Assembly: GCA_003550325.1 (NCBI GenBank)
Contig: QKWP01000142.1
Coordinates: 146,063-210,062, forward strand
Source of the DNA: Gigaspora rosea
Taxonomy: Eukaryota; Glomeromycota; Glomeromycetes; Diversisporales; Gigasporaceae
DNA: 64,000 nucleotides
Direction of reading: 5' to 3'
In this document: positions 47,636-59,655 of the stretch, in pieces
How positions within the stretch are numbered: position 1 is the first letter of the stretch
Layout of the letters: each line of letters starts with the position of its first letter
Position numbers and translations under genes: made by a program
The notes under the pieces: generated by a model
The model's database searches: none
What the model saw: only the letters and a program-made list of their open reading frames with translations
Told to the model about the DNA's origin: nothing

Positions 47636-47757
47636 AATTACTAATATTCACCACAGGCGAATATCACCTGTAATATATAAAAAAAATTATGAGAAAAGAT
47701 AATTACTAATATTCACCACAGGTGAATATCACCTGTAGTATATAAAAAAATTTTATA
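47636..47757. repeat. Two tandem units with small hairpins
   Basis: AAGATAATTACTAATATTCACC appears twice about 66 bp apart, each followed by ACAGGYGAATATCACCTGT, a hairpin with its preceding ATTCACC. Confidence 0.8.
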
Positions 47758-48990
47758 AAAAAAACTGTTATTTTATTAAAAACTAAGTTATTGTATAAAA
47801 AAAATTTGAACGTATCTGAGCAGTAATTGTATTTTTAAAATATAATAAACATCAAAATTAGAAAAAATAAATTATATCGGATACTGCTACCATTCGAACG
47901 ATTGCCTACTTTTACAGAAAATAATCAAAATAATTCAATTGTTTATATTTAATTGAATGGCACTTTCTGGTGTAAAGAAAATTGTACTGATAATTTAATG
48001 AAAGCAAAAATATATAGCACTTACGACTAGTGTTTCGAGCAAAGTTGCTTTTTCAAATTAAAAATTTTGACAATTAAGAATGAATTTTTCTAGAAATATT
48101 TTTACGATTTAAATTAATGATATAAGTTATTTTCATATCTTCGATTACTAAAATCCCGAGCAATAGCCTCAATTACTTATAGAATTTGTAGTTTTTATAT
48201 AAATAACTAGAATTACGGTTTCTGCAAAGGATATGTTGTAACAGGAACTTTTTTTTTTGTTGATGGGTATAAAGATGTTTTAATATAGCTGTTAGAAGTG
48301 ACTTACAAAAATCAGAAACCAATTTTATTTATTTATTTAATTGCTTGTTTAAAGGTAAATAAAAATTGACTACAGATGAAACATATGACTCCGCAATTTT
48401 TTTTTATTGATCGTATGTGTATAAATGAGGAAATCAGGAAATTGGAGGAAATCAGAACATAAATCAGAAGTTATATAATAATACTTCGTAATATCTATTT
48501 ACAAAATTTATTGTAAATATAAAAAATATAACTAAATTCTTGGAGGCAAATACCTGGAAGACACAACTTTCAATTGCGATGATACGAATGTATGTATTAA
48601 TTTTATTTACACTATGTATTTTTATATTAACTACAGTTCCCCATTTTTTTATACAAATGAAATACTTTATTTATTAAACTTGTACTAACATATAGAAGTT
48701 CTAAAATCAGTTTTTTAGAATAACCATCGATAGAAGATATATTATATGTCATTTCAAATCCTCACTGTATGCTCGAAGCATTCTGTAATTTAACTTTAGC
48801 GGAAATCTTTAAAATTTATTTAAATTTAAAATTAGGCTATAAAATTTTACCCTTTAACTTTTTCTGGTGTTTAATAGAATAGTGGAAAAAGCAATCTCTA
48901 GGAAATCTTTGAAAATCTTTAATGTTACAAAGTTTACTAAAGCGAATTTTGAAAAAAGAAGGAAATCTGGGAAGTCGTATAGATTTCCCG
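47758..48990. other. AT-rich DNA without a supported gene
   Basis: Nothing beyond AT-rich sequence is visible. Confidence 0.4.
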
Positions 48991-49325
48991 TGACATTATT
49001 ATCTACATCTGAGTACACCTTTTGAAAACAGCTATAAAATCCTCCAACTCCTTATTCTTCTCCTCCAATTTCTTATTCGTTTCCTCCAACTGCGTTTCAT
49101 CTCATGCGATTCCAGTTTCTTCTTCATTTCTATCAATTAGTTTTCTATTTGCTCAATTACACTAAGGAGAATTCGAACTTGCCTAACGTTTCAAATGTAA
49201 AAAAATTATTATCATACATGTTTTCTTAGCCTTATTTATTAAAATAAAAATTATAGTACCGCTTTTTTTGTCAGCAAGGAGCTTTTTTTATTGCTTCATA
49301 TTTATCTTCTAAAATTTGAATTTTT
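48991..49325 (-). pseudogene. Coiled-coil coding relic downstream of the small gene
   Basis: On the minus strand the frame KKIQILEDKYEAIKKAPC resumes one base off the end of the upstream exon, then a further segment reads ETQLEETNKKLEEKNKELED and FIAVFKRCTQM (about 49105-49010), a heptad-like coiled coil. Stops and frame changes separate these pieces. They may be later exons of the gene ending at 49326 with sequence errors, or decayed remains. Confidence 0.35.
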
Positions 49326-49594
49326 TTACCAAGAAACTTTTGCAGTCTTATATGAATTATTAACAGCTGATTTTATTGTCTCCTTATCAAAAGCACCAAT
49401 TGCAATCTTCAAAACTTCATAAATGTCTAAAACTTCCGAACTATATGAATCGTTTGAATGTAAAGGGAGTTGTCTTGGACTATTATAAATGGTAAAATAA
49501 TCAGAATAAATTTTATTGCAAAATTTTTTAGTAAAAATTACCTATTTTTGAATTGGCGTTTACGAAAATTTGTATATTTATAACTGCGTGGCAT
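49326..49594 (-). CDS. Small two-exon gene of unknown function
   Basis: Starts ATG at 49594 (MPRSYKYTNFRKRQFKN), uses a GTAATT donor after 49542 and a TAG acceptor before 49479 (62-bp intron, phase 2). It continues SPRQLPLHSNDSYSSEVLD, IYEVLKIAIGAFDKETIKSA, VNNSYKTAKVSW to TAA; 68 residues. The splice joins a basic N-terminus to a charged helical part. Just after the stop, one base out of frame beyond a run of seven A, helical coding sequence continues, so the natural protein is probably longer and this copy may be broken. No known family is recognised. Confidence 0.4.
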
Positions 49595-49757
49595 ACAAAT
49601 TAAATGTTTAGTTTGGGTATTATAAAAAAAAGCGATAGTTTTATAAAGCTTGCATGGAATATCAAAAAGATTCCCAAGGGTTTTTTAAAGCAATAATTTT
49701 ATGACACGTATGAATTCGGTGTCAGGTTTATGTTGTTTTGAAATTTCTAATTGTGTT

Positions 49758-50100
49758 AGTTACACCTGATCTATGTCCCTAGCTCTCCCACAAAAAATTG
49801 CTCACCCCTGTAATATTGGCCAATCGAATTTTAGGATCAGATGTAACGTAAAATTCGAAACGAAACCACCTTTTTACAAAAAAACAAAACTAGCTACCTT
49901 CTGCGGCCTAATTAAAAATGTTCCTCGTGAAATTTTACTAATAGAACATTCTAACCCTACGCTGTTAGCACCTTAACCCCAACTTTAACGCGTTTTTAGG
50001 TTTATACGCAACTTTTTACGTTTGTTTTGACTATCACGTTACACCTGATCTTAAATTTTGATTGGCTAAAATTTTAGGGGTGACAAATTTTTACAGAATT
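49758..50100. repeat. Inverted GTTACACCTGATC repeat block
   Basis: GTTACACCTGATC (49759) with downstream CACCCCTGTAATATTGGCCA is matched by inverse or related sequence at about 49830-49845 (GATCAGATGTAACG) and 50037-50095 (CGTTACACCTGATC...TAGGGGTGACAAATTT). A further TGTTACACTTGAT lies at about 50543. This may be the outer element that received the fold-back copy at 50102. Confidence 0.45.
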
Positions 50101-50101
50101 C

Positions 50102-50527
50102 CATATCCGCGGATTTTTGGAATTTATTATTAAAAATTCCAAAAATCTTTAACAGCGAATAACTTTTGTTTCACTGGTTCGTTTTTGATGAAACTACTGC
50201 CAAAATGTTCACATTGATGAGACGATTCTAATGAACCCAAAATCGTTAAAATCCAATCACTGGATCCAGAGATCGTTAATGATTTGTATCACTTCGGGTA
50301 TTTAAGGATTGCAAAAAACCAATCCTTAAATACCCGAAGTGACACAAATCGTCAACGATCTCTGGATCCAGTGATTGGATTTTAGCGTGTTTGGTTCATT
50401 AGAACCGTCTCATCATTGTGAACATTTTGGTAGTTGTTTCATCAAAAACGGACCAGCGGAACAAAAGTTATTCGCTGTTAAAGATTTTTGGAATTTTTCA
50501 TAGTAAATCCAAAAATCCGCGGATATG
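50102..50527. mobile_element. Fold-back element, copy 2
   Basis: CATATCCGCGGATTTTTGG and CCAAAAATCCGCGGATATG are perfect inverted ends. The two arms pair almost throughout, for example CACTTCGGGTATTTAAGGAT / ATCCTTAAATACCCGAAGTG near the turn at about 50312. It is better conserved between arms than the copy at 46461-46884. A transcript would form a long double-stranded RNA. Confidence 0.85.
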
Positions 50528-50969
50528 CATGCAATTTTATGTTACACTTGATTTTTAAAAAAAAACCGGGAATTGCGGGTCAGCTCCCCTGTGATCAGGG
50601 GTCTATCCTAGCTTGTCATACCCGGCATGACATGCTGTTTAATTGACGTCGAGTAATTCCCAGTACTTGGAACAAATTATTTCAAAAAAAAAATAATATA
50701 AAATCGAATAAAATAAAAAGTGCAATATAGAAAGTTTTACTGGTGCCATAAACTTTTTTTTATTTTGTAGAGTTTAGTGAGTTCTACAAGATAATAAAAA
50801 AATTATTTGAATTGGATTATTGGATGGCTAGAAAATTTAATTTTTATTCATAAGATCTACATAGCCTCGTAAGGTCATTTTCAAGGCAAAGACCCCATAT
50901 CTCAAATGTTTACTAAGATTTTTCACTGGTTCTTAGTCGGATCACGAATTAATATAAATATATTACATA
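50528..50969. other. AT-rich DNA with a short palindrome
   Basis: CCCCTGTGATCAGGGG near 50587 is palindromic. No gene. Confidence 0.45.
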
Positions 50970-51085
50970 TATATATTATTTGACCAACTTGACCAGTACC
51001 AGTATTAAACTCTTGGACCAGACCGGTCAAATTGGTCAAATTAGTCTGGTCAAGCTTGACCATTGATCGGTCAAACCCAACACTG
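50970..51085. repeat. TTGACC/GGTCAA cluster with a hAT-like end
   Basis: At least eight TTGACC or GGTCAA motifs crowd this segment. On the minus strand it begins CAGTGTTGGGTTTGACC, the form of a hAT terminus. The matching opposite end was not found, so the element may be truncated. Confidence 0.5.
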
Positions 51086-52076
51086 ATACTCACATAAGAA
51101 ATAAACAAAAATTATTGATGGTGTAAAATTCAATTCAAAGTCTGGACATTACGTATATACCTACAACAATACATTGACTTGATACTATAAAAATGTATAA
51201 ACTTGATTGGTTTAAATAATCTAATTTTTATTAACATTTTAAATAATCTTTTAGTTTGTAGTGCTATGTACAACCCATATTAATTTTTCAATTAAATTTA
51301 CTGTGCGGATATCGCTCAATTTATAAACATATTCTTTGGTGTAAATAAAAAAAAGCCACAAGAAGCTGTGCAGTGCTCGAAATAAAACCTGCAAGCAAAA
51401 ATTATCCCTTGAAGAATTGTAGTATTACGTAATTAATCACATATTACCAATAACACAACTCTTCAGGGGAGAAATTTTTTTACTTAAAAGGTTTTTACTT
51501 TCGAGTATTTAATACATCAAATAGATCCCTTGCTAATCGTTCAGAAACAAACGTAATTCTCAATACTTTAAAACAAGTCGTGATCATTATAAGCATATTA
51601 CCAATTAAAAATAATATGCCTAATAGCTCAAATTATCAAGTCAACTTATTACTATCAATAAAGAAATAATAAAATTTCTTCCTCAAATCAAATTATAATT
51701 TGTATATTTTTGGTAAGTTACCATTAAGGCGGTTTGAAATTGAAACTTCGTTAAGCGTTATATTTTCGTATTTACAGGATGAGGAGGGGAAAAATTAAAC
51801 TATCATAAAAATTAAACGTAGTGTACCGAAAAATGCTGGACGTAAGCCTAAAATCCCAGCTGCTATGCTGGCTATCTTATCGATCAAACTTTAATTTCTA
51901 TTTATTTAATTTTCAAACGGCCTAAATTGCCAAAAAATTCTATCACTAATAAGTTTTGTCCAAGTTTTTTTTGTCTTAGTGCTAAACTTAACATTAAACT
52001 TTATAGTAACTCAGGACATTAATACAGTAAAAATATGATACATAAAATTATTATCCTCATTATATGCATATCACTA
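51086..52076. other. AT-rich DNA
   Basis: No gene. An imperfect inverted pair (TTATCCCTTGAAGAATTGT / ACAACTCTTCAGGGGAGAA) lies at about 51402-51475. Confidence 0.4.
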
Positions 52077-53017
52077 TGTTAACCAACGAATCGACGGTGT
52101 TACCATCCGATTTGGGAGAGCATCAGTTGTATGAGTGCCGAGATAGGTCAGGGATGGTGAACGAATATAAAATAAGTAGGGTCGGGATGATAAATATAGT
52201 GATTCGAAATACAAGAAAAATAGCAAAAGACAAATACAATAGCAAAACTCTTCTTGCACTAAGCATATAAACAATACTATAATCTTTATTATAGTGAGGG
52301 ATCAACGAAAGACCAAAAACCTGAAGTTACATGGAAGGCGAATACATTGGGTTTATATACATGTGAATTACTTAGAATCCCCCGATATGTCTATCGGGTC
52401 AACGTCCATCCGAAATTACTAAGCTTAAATTCATCTCACACCAATGAAACTTCTCCTCAACCTTCATGAAACAATTCCTTATTGAAGTTATACCCGTTTT
52501 GTAATACTTCTTTTTAAAATAATCGAATGCTTTATGTTCGTCTTCTTTGGAAGACGAATAAGAATACGAATTTCCTTATTCGATCCATACTCGTTAATGG
52601 TACTTTGTCGGGCTGACATCCTTATTTTACAAGGAACAGAGGTACAAATATCGGAAGATAAAGAAAAGGGAGATAAGGCACAATCGAAAGATTCTGAATG
52701 GTATGATCTAGTATTACGTTCAAATCTTGTACACGGGTCGGGGTCAAACGAGGGATTTTCGTTGATCGTCATATAATGTGGCCGATATCTGGTTATAGTA
52801 ACAAAAATTAACTATCTAGGACGACAATAGCTAAAGGGTTAATTATAGAAATTTATAACGTATATGGATATAGAAACAGAAAGAAAACTAAATATAGAAT
52901 AGAATAGAAAAATAAATAAGGAAATAAAAATATATAATATAAATAAAAATGGAAATGTTCGGCGCACGGGGGTCGTCACGAGAATTCCGGCGAAAAAATG
53001 TTGATCACGTGCTAACA
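52077..53017. mobile_element. Possible solo LTR
   Basis: A CpG-richer segment bounded by TGTTAACC on the left and GCTAACA on the right (TG...CA type), with short open frames on both strands but no retroelement domains. Flanking 5-mers do not match, so the call is weak. It lies next to the 3' end of the transporter gene. Confidence 0.25.
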
Positions 53018-53104
53018 ACGGGTTATACTAGTTTATCTTTTAAAATGTTATTTTTGTAGACCAATCCATTGATTAACAATTTATACAATATAAACTGTCA
53101 TTTT

Positions 53105-55040
53105 TCAACTAATTACGACTTCATCACCGACCCAGAGTACAAATAACACCGTGCCAGTTAAAGATGACAATGCAACCAAGTTCCAAACGATATTCCAATT
53201 TTTCGCAGTAATATCCAAGATCAACCCTACTAAGGCAACTCCAAAATATCCCGCAATCACTCCAAAAGTATTTCCCAATCCCCATATTACTCCTGCATAC
53301 TTAGGTGCTACATCAAGCTGTCAAAAATAGTATAAATTATTTTAAAATTTATTGAATCAAATTTTGATGCAACTCATTAAAGTTACCTGAGACATATGAA
53401 CACCAATAAACGAAAACGATCCCAATGTACATCCAATCGTTATTAATATGATCCCTTCTATCGGTGTTGTTGCTAAGTATGCTGCCTGTAATTTTTTTTC
53501 AAATTATAAATAACAAATCAAACTCGAGCATGCAAATAAAATAATCACATTGAATATTGACAAAAGTGATATAAAACTTACAAATAAAAGAAATATTGAT
53601 ACGCCAAGAATTCCAATAATTTGCGCACCTCTCCTTACAGTAATTACCCGAATATTTAATTTATTCACCAAATAATCACCAATTATACCAACGACAAATC
53701 CCATAGTCCCTTGTGATACGTACGGAACAACTAAAAGAGATATAAAGTTAGTACATATATTCAGTTTAATATAATTTGATAATATTATCTATATTTTGAA
53801 TAGCATACCTGAAAAATACCCGAGTTTGTTTATATCTAATCCAAAATGATCTAAATAATAAGTCGGTAACCAATTAAGCATTATATAGAAACCAAAACTG
53901 TTGAAGAATTGTGCTGCTAGTATGGCCCATATCTCTCGTCGAGAAAAAATCAATTTCCATGGAATTCCGTCTTTACTCAAATTTGATGTTTCCAAAGTTT
54001 CATTTGATGCATTGCCAACCTTAAGATATTTTTGATCATGATTAACTTTTAACAATCTTGTATTCTCATCTTCTTCTATTGCAATTATTCTTGATGATTC
54101 AATTTCAGAATCATTGTCTTCTACTATTGACATCCTAGACTCAAATTGGCTAAATCCTAAATTGTTTTTATTTACATCATATTCACTTTTTAAAATCCAT
54201 GATAATTCTTCTTTCGATATTCCGGGATAATCAATAGGATTACTAGCTCCTAAAAAATGCCACGAAAAAGACCAAAAACATCCGATAAGCCCAAATATAA
54301 AAAATATACTTTCCCATCCGAAAAAAGGGCTTGCAATTAATAGTGTTGATATAGGCATAGCAACCATAATTCCTATAAAAGATGATGAAGTGATTGCTCC
54401 GACGGCTCGAGAACGTTCCTCCGGTGGGAACCAAACAGCGATTAAAGAGTGAATACTAGGTAAACATGCTCCTTCCCCAATTCCCAAAAGAATTCGACAT
54501 AATATCAGATACAGTACGCTATATTTAGCAGCGATTGGTGTAAGGAGTGTAAATATTGTCCATAATGCGGCGGCTGTTGGCAAACATAAAAATAATAGTA
54601 ATTGTTGGAATTTGCCAATAATTAATATAAAACTGAGTAATTCCAATCAAATAATTAATTATTCTTTACTATTATCGTACTTTCAACTTTCACGCATGCA
54701 CTATACCGATCACTCACCAATGCTAAGCACCCATTTCCCTCCGAATCTATCCGATAATGCACCACCTATAACTTGAGTGGTCAAATATCCTATAAAAAAT
54801 GATGATAAAATATACCCTTGTGTGATATAAGACCAATTAAATTCCAATGCCATCGAGGTTATGGCAATGGACATGTTTGCTCTATCTAAAAAAAAATAAT
54901 TAGATTTAGAAAAATTAATTAGAAATTTTTTCGATAAAAAAAAAAAAAATCAATATACCTGCATAGCTAACTACAGCGCCCAGAAAGCAAAGTCCAATTA
55001 TTATAATTCGTTTTGGTATATATACTGGCAGCAAATTCAT
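53105..55040 (-). CDS. Major-facilitator transporter, SLC17 / anion:cation symporter type
   Basis: Six exons with consistent phases: 55040-54959, 54885-54718, 54573-53809, 53730-53582, 53485-53387, 53317-53105; 491 residues, usual for MFS. The start MNLLPVYIPKRIIIIGLCFL places TM1 near the N-terminus; then DRANMSIAITSMALEFNWS, QGYILSSFFIGYLTTQ and the TM2-3 loop DRFGGK (73-78). RILLGIGEGACLPSIHSLIA and WFPPEERSRAVG are the TM4-5 signature of the SLC17 (phosphate/sialin/vesicular) family. A long acidic central loop (about residues 195-260, with DNDSEIESS and EEDENTRLL) separates two six-helix halves; the second half includes IPWKLIFSRREIWAILAAQF and PKYAGVIWGLGNTFG. It should move an organic or inorganic anion with protons or sodium at a membrane; the substrate cannot be told. 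The second intron (54717-54574) is the longest, 144 bp. The frame is intact. Confidence 0.92.
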
Positions 55041-55534
55041 TTTAAAAATGTTTGAAAGTGTGCTTATTTTTTTATTTTATTTTTAATTTTTTTTTTTTTT
55101 TGTTATGGGAGGCTCGTAAATCGTTAAATTGTATCTAGTTTAATTTATTAGATGATTTGTTATTTCAATTTCGAAATTCGTTGGGGCATGTTCGGTTGGG
55201 GTGTTCGATGTACTATGTAAATCAAATGTGCGCTTTTCTCTTTAAATAGGTCAATTTGACCTCAAAATGGATTTTTCGAGACTGTTACACAAAAATTATT
55301 CATATGGGACTACATATGCATATCTTTTTAATAATAATGCATGGTTTTGTTATAATTTTTGGAATTTATATTTTCCCTTCGGAAAATATCGGACGTTTGC
55401 TCAAATTTTTACCCCAATCTTGCACTTCTTTTATGCTCATTCATTTCTTTTCGGAATTTTTCGAGACTTTTGCATCCATATTGCCTAATTCCGCCTGACA
55501 ATACGCTCCCTTGACCTATAAAAATATATTACAC
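55041..55534. other. Upstream region of the transporter gene
   Basis: Poly-T/A tract at about 55077-55100, then unremarkable sequence; the short plus-strand open frames at 55256-55498 have no domain or splice support. Confidence 0.45.
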
Positions 55535-55536
55535 TA

Positions 55537-55666
55537 GGGGGTTTCATAATTAAAATCTGAGAACCTTATTTTATTTTCCCGATTTATAATTCAACATAGT
55601 AAATAATTATTTAAAAAATCCTACTTATTTTCAAATACGTCACATATTTGTTAATTATGAAACCCC
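55537..55666. mobile_element. 130-bp TA-flanked MITE
   Basis: Inverted ends GGGGGTTTCATAATTAA / TTAATTATGAAACCCC between TA dinucleotides (55535-55536, 55667-55668). The small AT-rich core has no coding content. Confidence 0.75.
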
Positions 55667-55914
55667 TACTGCTGAGTTTAACTTTGTTTTGTTTCGTTTT
55701 TTTTTTATTCAAATAATTACCTCGTTTTATTTATAAATTTTACGGGTAGCAGGTAGATTGAAGAAGAGTTAACCCAATGATAATCGCAACATCTCATGAC
55801 AAGCATTCTGCCTAAGTTGGGGTATTTTTAGGCCAGTTTGTTTTAATTCTGGTAAACAAAGACGTCATTATAGGTTTATCATGTGATTGGCGATCACTGG
55901 GTTCAAGTGTCCCA
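55667..55914. other. Intergenic DNA
   Basis: Includes GTAAACAAAGACGT and GATCACTGGGTT near 55850-55905, motifs also found beside the fold-back element at 7170-7220. Probably a fragment of that family. Confidence 0.4.
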
Positions 55915-56165
55915 ACACATGACCTCACTTTTAGATATTCGCTGAACAAGACAGCTAATAGCAGTAGTCCATATATTATAATTCTATGATTTTATTTCAA
56001 AATAAAAAAGAATCGCGTTGTAAAAGAATCATATTACTTATTTAAACCACAATAGCAACTTTTACAACTGTGTAAATGTTATTTAAAAATTTTTTAATAA
56101 CAAGTTACGTAACCTCTAATAGCACTCTATACGACTAATAAAACTATACTACAGCATTAGGGACC
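55915..56165 (+). repeat. Dispersed repeat, copy 2
   Basis: Same family as 18747-18958 (CACATGACCTCACTTTTAGA through ACTATACTACAGCATTAG); carries small insertions relative to copy 1. Confidence 0.65.
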
Positions 56166-57089
56166 TATTAAATATATTTGGGAAGAAAATCAGGAACTTG
56201 CTTTCGCATGCAGTTTCATTTGTGACAACTTGTAAGTCACAAGGTTTAGCATTAACATAAGCCGTAATAAATCTTGGAAAAAGGAATTTGCAACTGGTCT
56301 TACATTTTGTAGGTATATCAATGTTTTATTTTGTTTACAACAAAGATTAATAGAGGAACAAAGATTGCTTTGCTATAAATTTATTATACAATTTAAATTT
56401 AATTCTAAAGTGTAAGAACTAAGAATTAAGGCTCCAGCCACAAAACGTCGCCGTTTTTCTAGTAGATACTTAAATTTTTAAAACTTTAATCAACGATATT
56501 TTAATATTTAACTAAATTTGATATAATTTTTTATTTAAATTCTAAGGTTTATAGAATTTAAACAAAAAAAATGCTAAGAGATTGTCAATAGAAATTTAAT
56601 TAAAATATTTTAGCAGATGCTTAAAATTTTTATAACATTAATCAAAATATTTTACAATTATTCAACCAAGTTTAATAAGTTATATTTAAATTATACAAAT
56701 CTGTAGTAATTAAAAAAATTATCAAATTTGATTAATTGGCTATCAAAATATCGAAGTTTTTTTTTTTTTTTTAAAAAAAAAAAAAAGAACTATATAAGTA
56801 TAGAAATTTTTTGGTAATCTCATATTTATTAAACTTTAAATATTTAAATATTTATATATAGCGATTTTTGGTCAAAATCCCAAGAACAGAATCACGACAA
56901 ACATAATGTAGGCTAAATTTGTTAGATTTCCATTTTTAAAAGATGACGTAATTTATAGTTCAGTGCCTCATGAGACTGTCACACTGTGTCCAATTTCAAC
57001 TCTTGTATTACAAAATATAAGTGCTACATACATATTTATAACGGAGTTTAATTTTCGACAAATTTTTCATAAGGCAAACATCGTCCATA
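56166..57089. other. AT-rich upstream region of the BTB-TLDc gene
   Basis: An A/T homopolymer block lies at about 56757-56787. A TATA-like TATTTATAA lies about 50 bp before the ATG at 57090. No other feature. Confidence 0.45.
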
Positions 57090-58878
57090 ATGACAAATCC
57101 TACTGTAATATATAATTATTGTACGCCTCTATCATTTTTGTATACACCTCCAATTTTTAATATACCGGTATGTCCTATGATAGCTTCTATTCAAAATCAT
57201 TCTTTTATAGCCCCTACAGAATTTCAAGTGTCAACTAGTAAAAGTTCTTGGTCAGATGTATCATTTTATAAACTTCTAGATATTAATTCGGTTAATTACA
57301 ATCTCAAATCAGAAAGTTATTTTCACTATCTTTTTACTCACAGATCTGCTGATCTTGTAATTGAAGTGGGAAAGAAGCCTAATATTGTAAAATTTTGGGC
57401 TCATACAAAAATTCTCTCCAATAGTACGCCTTATTTTAAATGTGCTTTATCATCATCTTGGGCAAGATTTGAAAATGATATATTTATCTTTAAAAAGCCT
57501 AATATTACACCACAAGTATTTCACATTGTATTAGAGTATGAATTAAATTCTTTTAATTATTAATAATATTATTGTTCAAAAAATGTTAACTAAATTTTAA
57601 CCTTTAACTAATTTCAACTACATTTATAGTGGAAAAGTAGTTTGGAAAAAATATTCTGAAAAAGATATATTGGTTTGTTTAGTGGCTTCTGATGAATTAT
57701 TAATTGATAGAATTCTGGATGAAGGTCAATGTCATCTCATTGAGCAAAGATGCACATGGATATTATATAATCTGAATGTTATAACTTTTATTAGCTTCAG
57801 GCATAAATCATTTAAAAAACTTCAAAATTATTGTATTGAAAAAATTTGTAAGAATCCAATATTAGTCTTTAGATCAAATTACTTTTTCAAACTTAATGAT
57901 ATTTTTTGGATAAAGTTTTTGAATCAAGATAATATTCAAATGGAAGAATTTGAAATTTGGCATAATTTGATTTTATGGGGAATTGGCCAACTTCCAACAA
58001 CAAAAAGCCTTTCTTTTTTCAATTTTTCTAGAAAAGAATTAGCTGATTTAAAAAGTATATTACAACATCTTATTCCATTAATTAGATTTACTGAATTTTC
58101 TGTTAGTCAGATTTATACATTTGTTTGCCCTTTTAGAGATATTATTGATTTAAACTTAAGAAAAGAAATACTGAATTTTCAAAATAATTTAAAATTACGG
58201 CTTAACATAATTTTAGAACCAAGACAACCAAAGTTATACTATTTTAAATCCAACATTATTACACCATTACAAGCAACTATGATCCTTCACAAGATTCCAA
58301 AAATTGAACGATTGACATTAGCCAAAATTCATTGTGAATTCAAATTACTTTTGCGAGCCACTCGTGATGGATTTACATCTAAAATATTTCATCAACTTTG
58401 TGACAATAAAGGAGCCACAATTGTAATTATAAAAGTTAAATCTTCAGGTGAAATAATTGGTGGATACAATCCTATATGCTGGGGATACAAAAAAAAAAAA
58501 GGATGGTATTATTGGGATCGAAATGAATATAGTACTAAATATTTATACACTGATGATAGTTTTATATTTTCATTGGGCACTTGTAAAAATTCTTGGAATG
58601 CCAAGTTCGGATTTGTAAAAAAGCATGAACCAGCAATTAGAGATGATCCAAATTTGGGCCCCTGCTTTGGCAAAGAAGATATATATATGAAGAATAAAGT
58701 TTGTTCTTCTGAATCTTCAAGTTTTGATAATATTATTTTGGCAAAATCTTTTTCTATTATAGAATATGAAGTGTTTCAAGTTGTATACAAAAGAAGCGAA
58801 GAAAATAGATGGGTTTCATTTATGGATCAAAAATACTTTGAAAATGACAAGTATGTTGGGCCTGTTTTTAATTTATAA
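57090..58878 (+). CDS. BTB-BACK-TLDc domain protein
   Basis: Best model: exons 57090-57535 and 57630-58878 (94-bp GT-AG intron, phase preserved), 564 residues. A BTB domain (about residues 75-162: HRSADLVIEVGKKPNIVKFW, AHTKILSNSTPYFKCAL) usually mediates dimerisation and binding to cullin-3 ligases. A BACK-like helical part follows (SDELLIDRILDEGQCHLIEQ, KNPILVFRS). The C-terminus is TLDc (about 365-550: CEFKLLLRATRDGFTSKIFH, GATIVIIKVKSSGEIIGGYN, IEYEVFQVV), a family linked to oxidative-stress protection. BTB-TLDc genes are strongly expanded in arbuscular-mycorrhizal fungi. Oddity: the only canonical splice gives VLDGKVVW and skips the normally conserved YIY(S/T)G turn, which is encoded at the intron's 3' edge. 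Neighbour repeats show no operon-like linkage. Confidence 0.85.
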
Positions 58879-59655
58879 AATTTCAATGTTCAAAATTTAT
58901 CCAAATTTATTGCATAAATTAGAGAAACATTTAATAGCACTATAACATATAATATAATGTCCCTCTATATTAAATAATAAAGATGCTTTCAATACTGTAA
59001 TAAATTTTTTTTTGCTTTATATAGATGGTTTTATATGAAATTTATAAACTTATGAATTAAATTTCTTGTTTATTCATCAAAAATTGCTAATTTTTACAAT
59101 CAGATTTGTATAATGGTTGTCAAAAGTCATTAATTATAGATTCAGGAGCTCTCAAGCAGTTCTCTTAATGTAATTTGCTAGTGATTAATATGTTGTTAAA
59201 CTATTGCCATGATTTATTGTTTATTGCTGTTATTGAATTGTCGAAAATTCAAGGCGCGAAATTCAGATTTTGAAATTAGTCAATTAGAACAGCTCAATGA
59301 AAAAAGATGTCAGCACACCAACCTTTGTTGATTTATCGACTTACTGACTAATAAGAATTTTGATTCCAATCCATCGATTTAGGTACTTTCAATTTGAAGA
59401 ATCTAATAATTTGCTTTTATACATTGTGTTATATATAAAAGATTATTTTTATTCAATGTTATGTTTTAGGCCGTGCAGGATGATTAACTAATGATAGGAT
59501 AGGATTTATGTGTCTGGTGAATTAAGATTCGATCAAAAAGTTTTATGCTTTACTAATAATAATAAATTATCTTTTTGTATCATTTTTACTGTCCAAATAA
59601 TGAATATATTTCTCATAATTATAATTAATACTATAGAACAAAATTTTATTTACTA
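58879..59655. other. 3' flank of the BTB-TLDc gene
   Basis: AATAAA-like signals lie at about 58973-59005. No other gene. Confidence 0.5.

Noticed and set aside
55256-55498. Two overlapping plus-strand frames near the transporter start
   Set aside because: Phe/Ile/Leu-rich readings of T-rich DNA in two frames at once, directly upstream of the transporter gene; no coding evidence.
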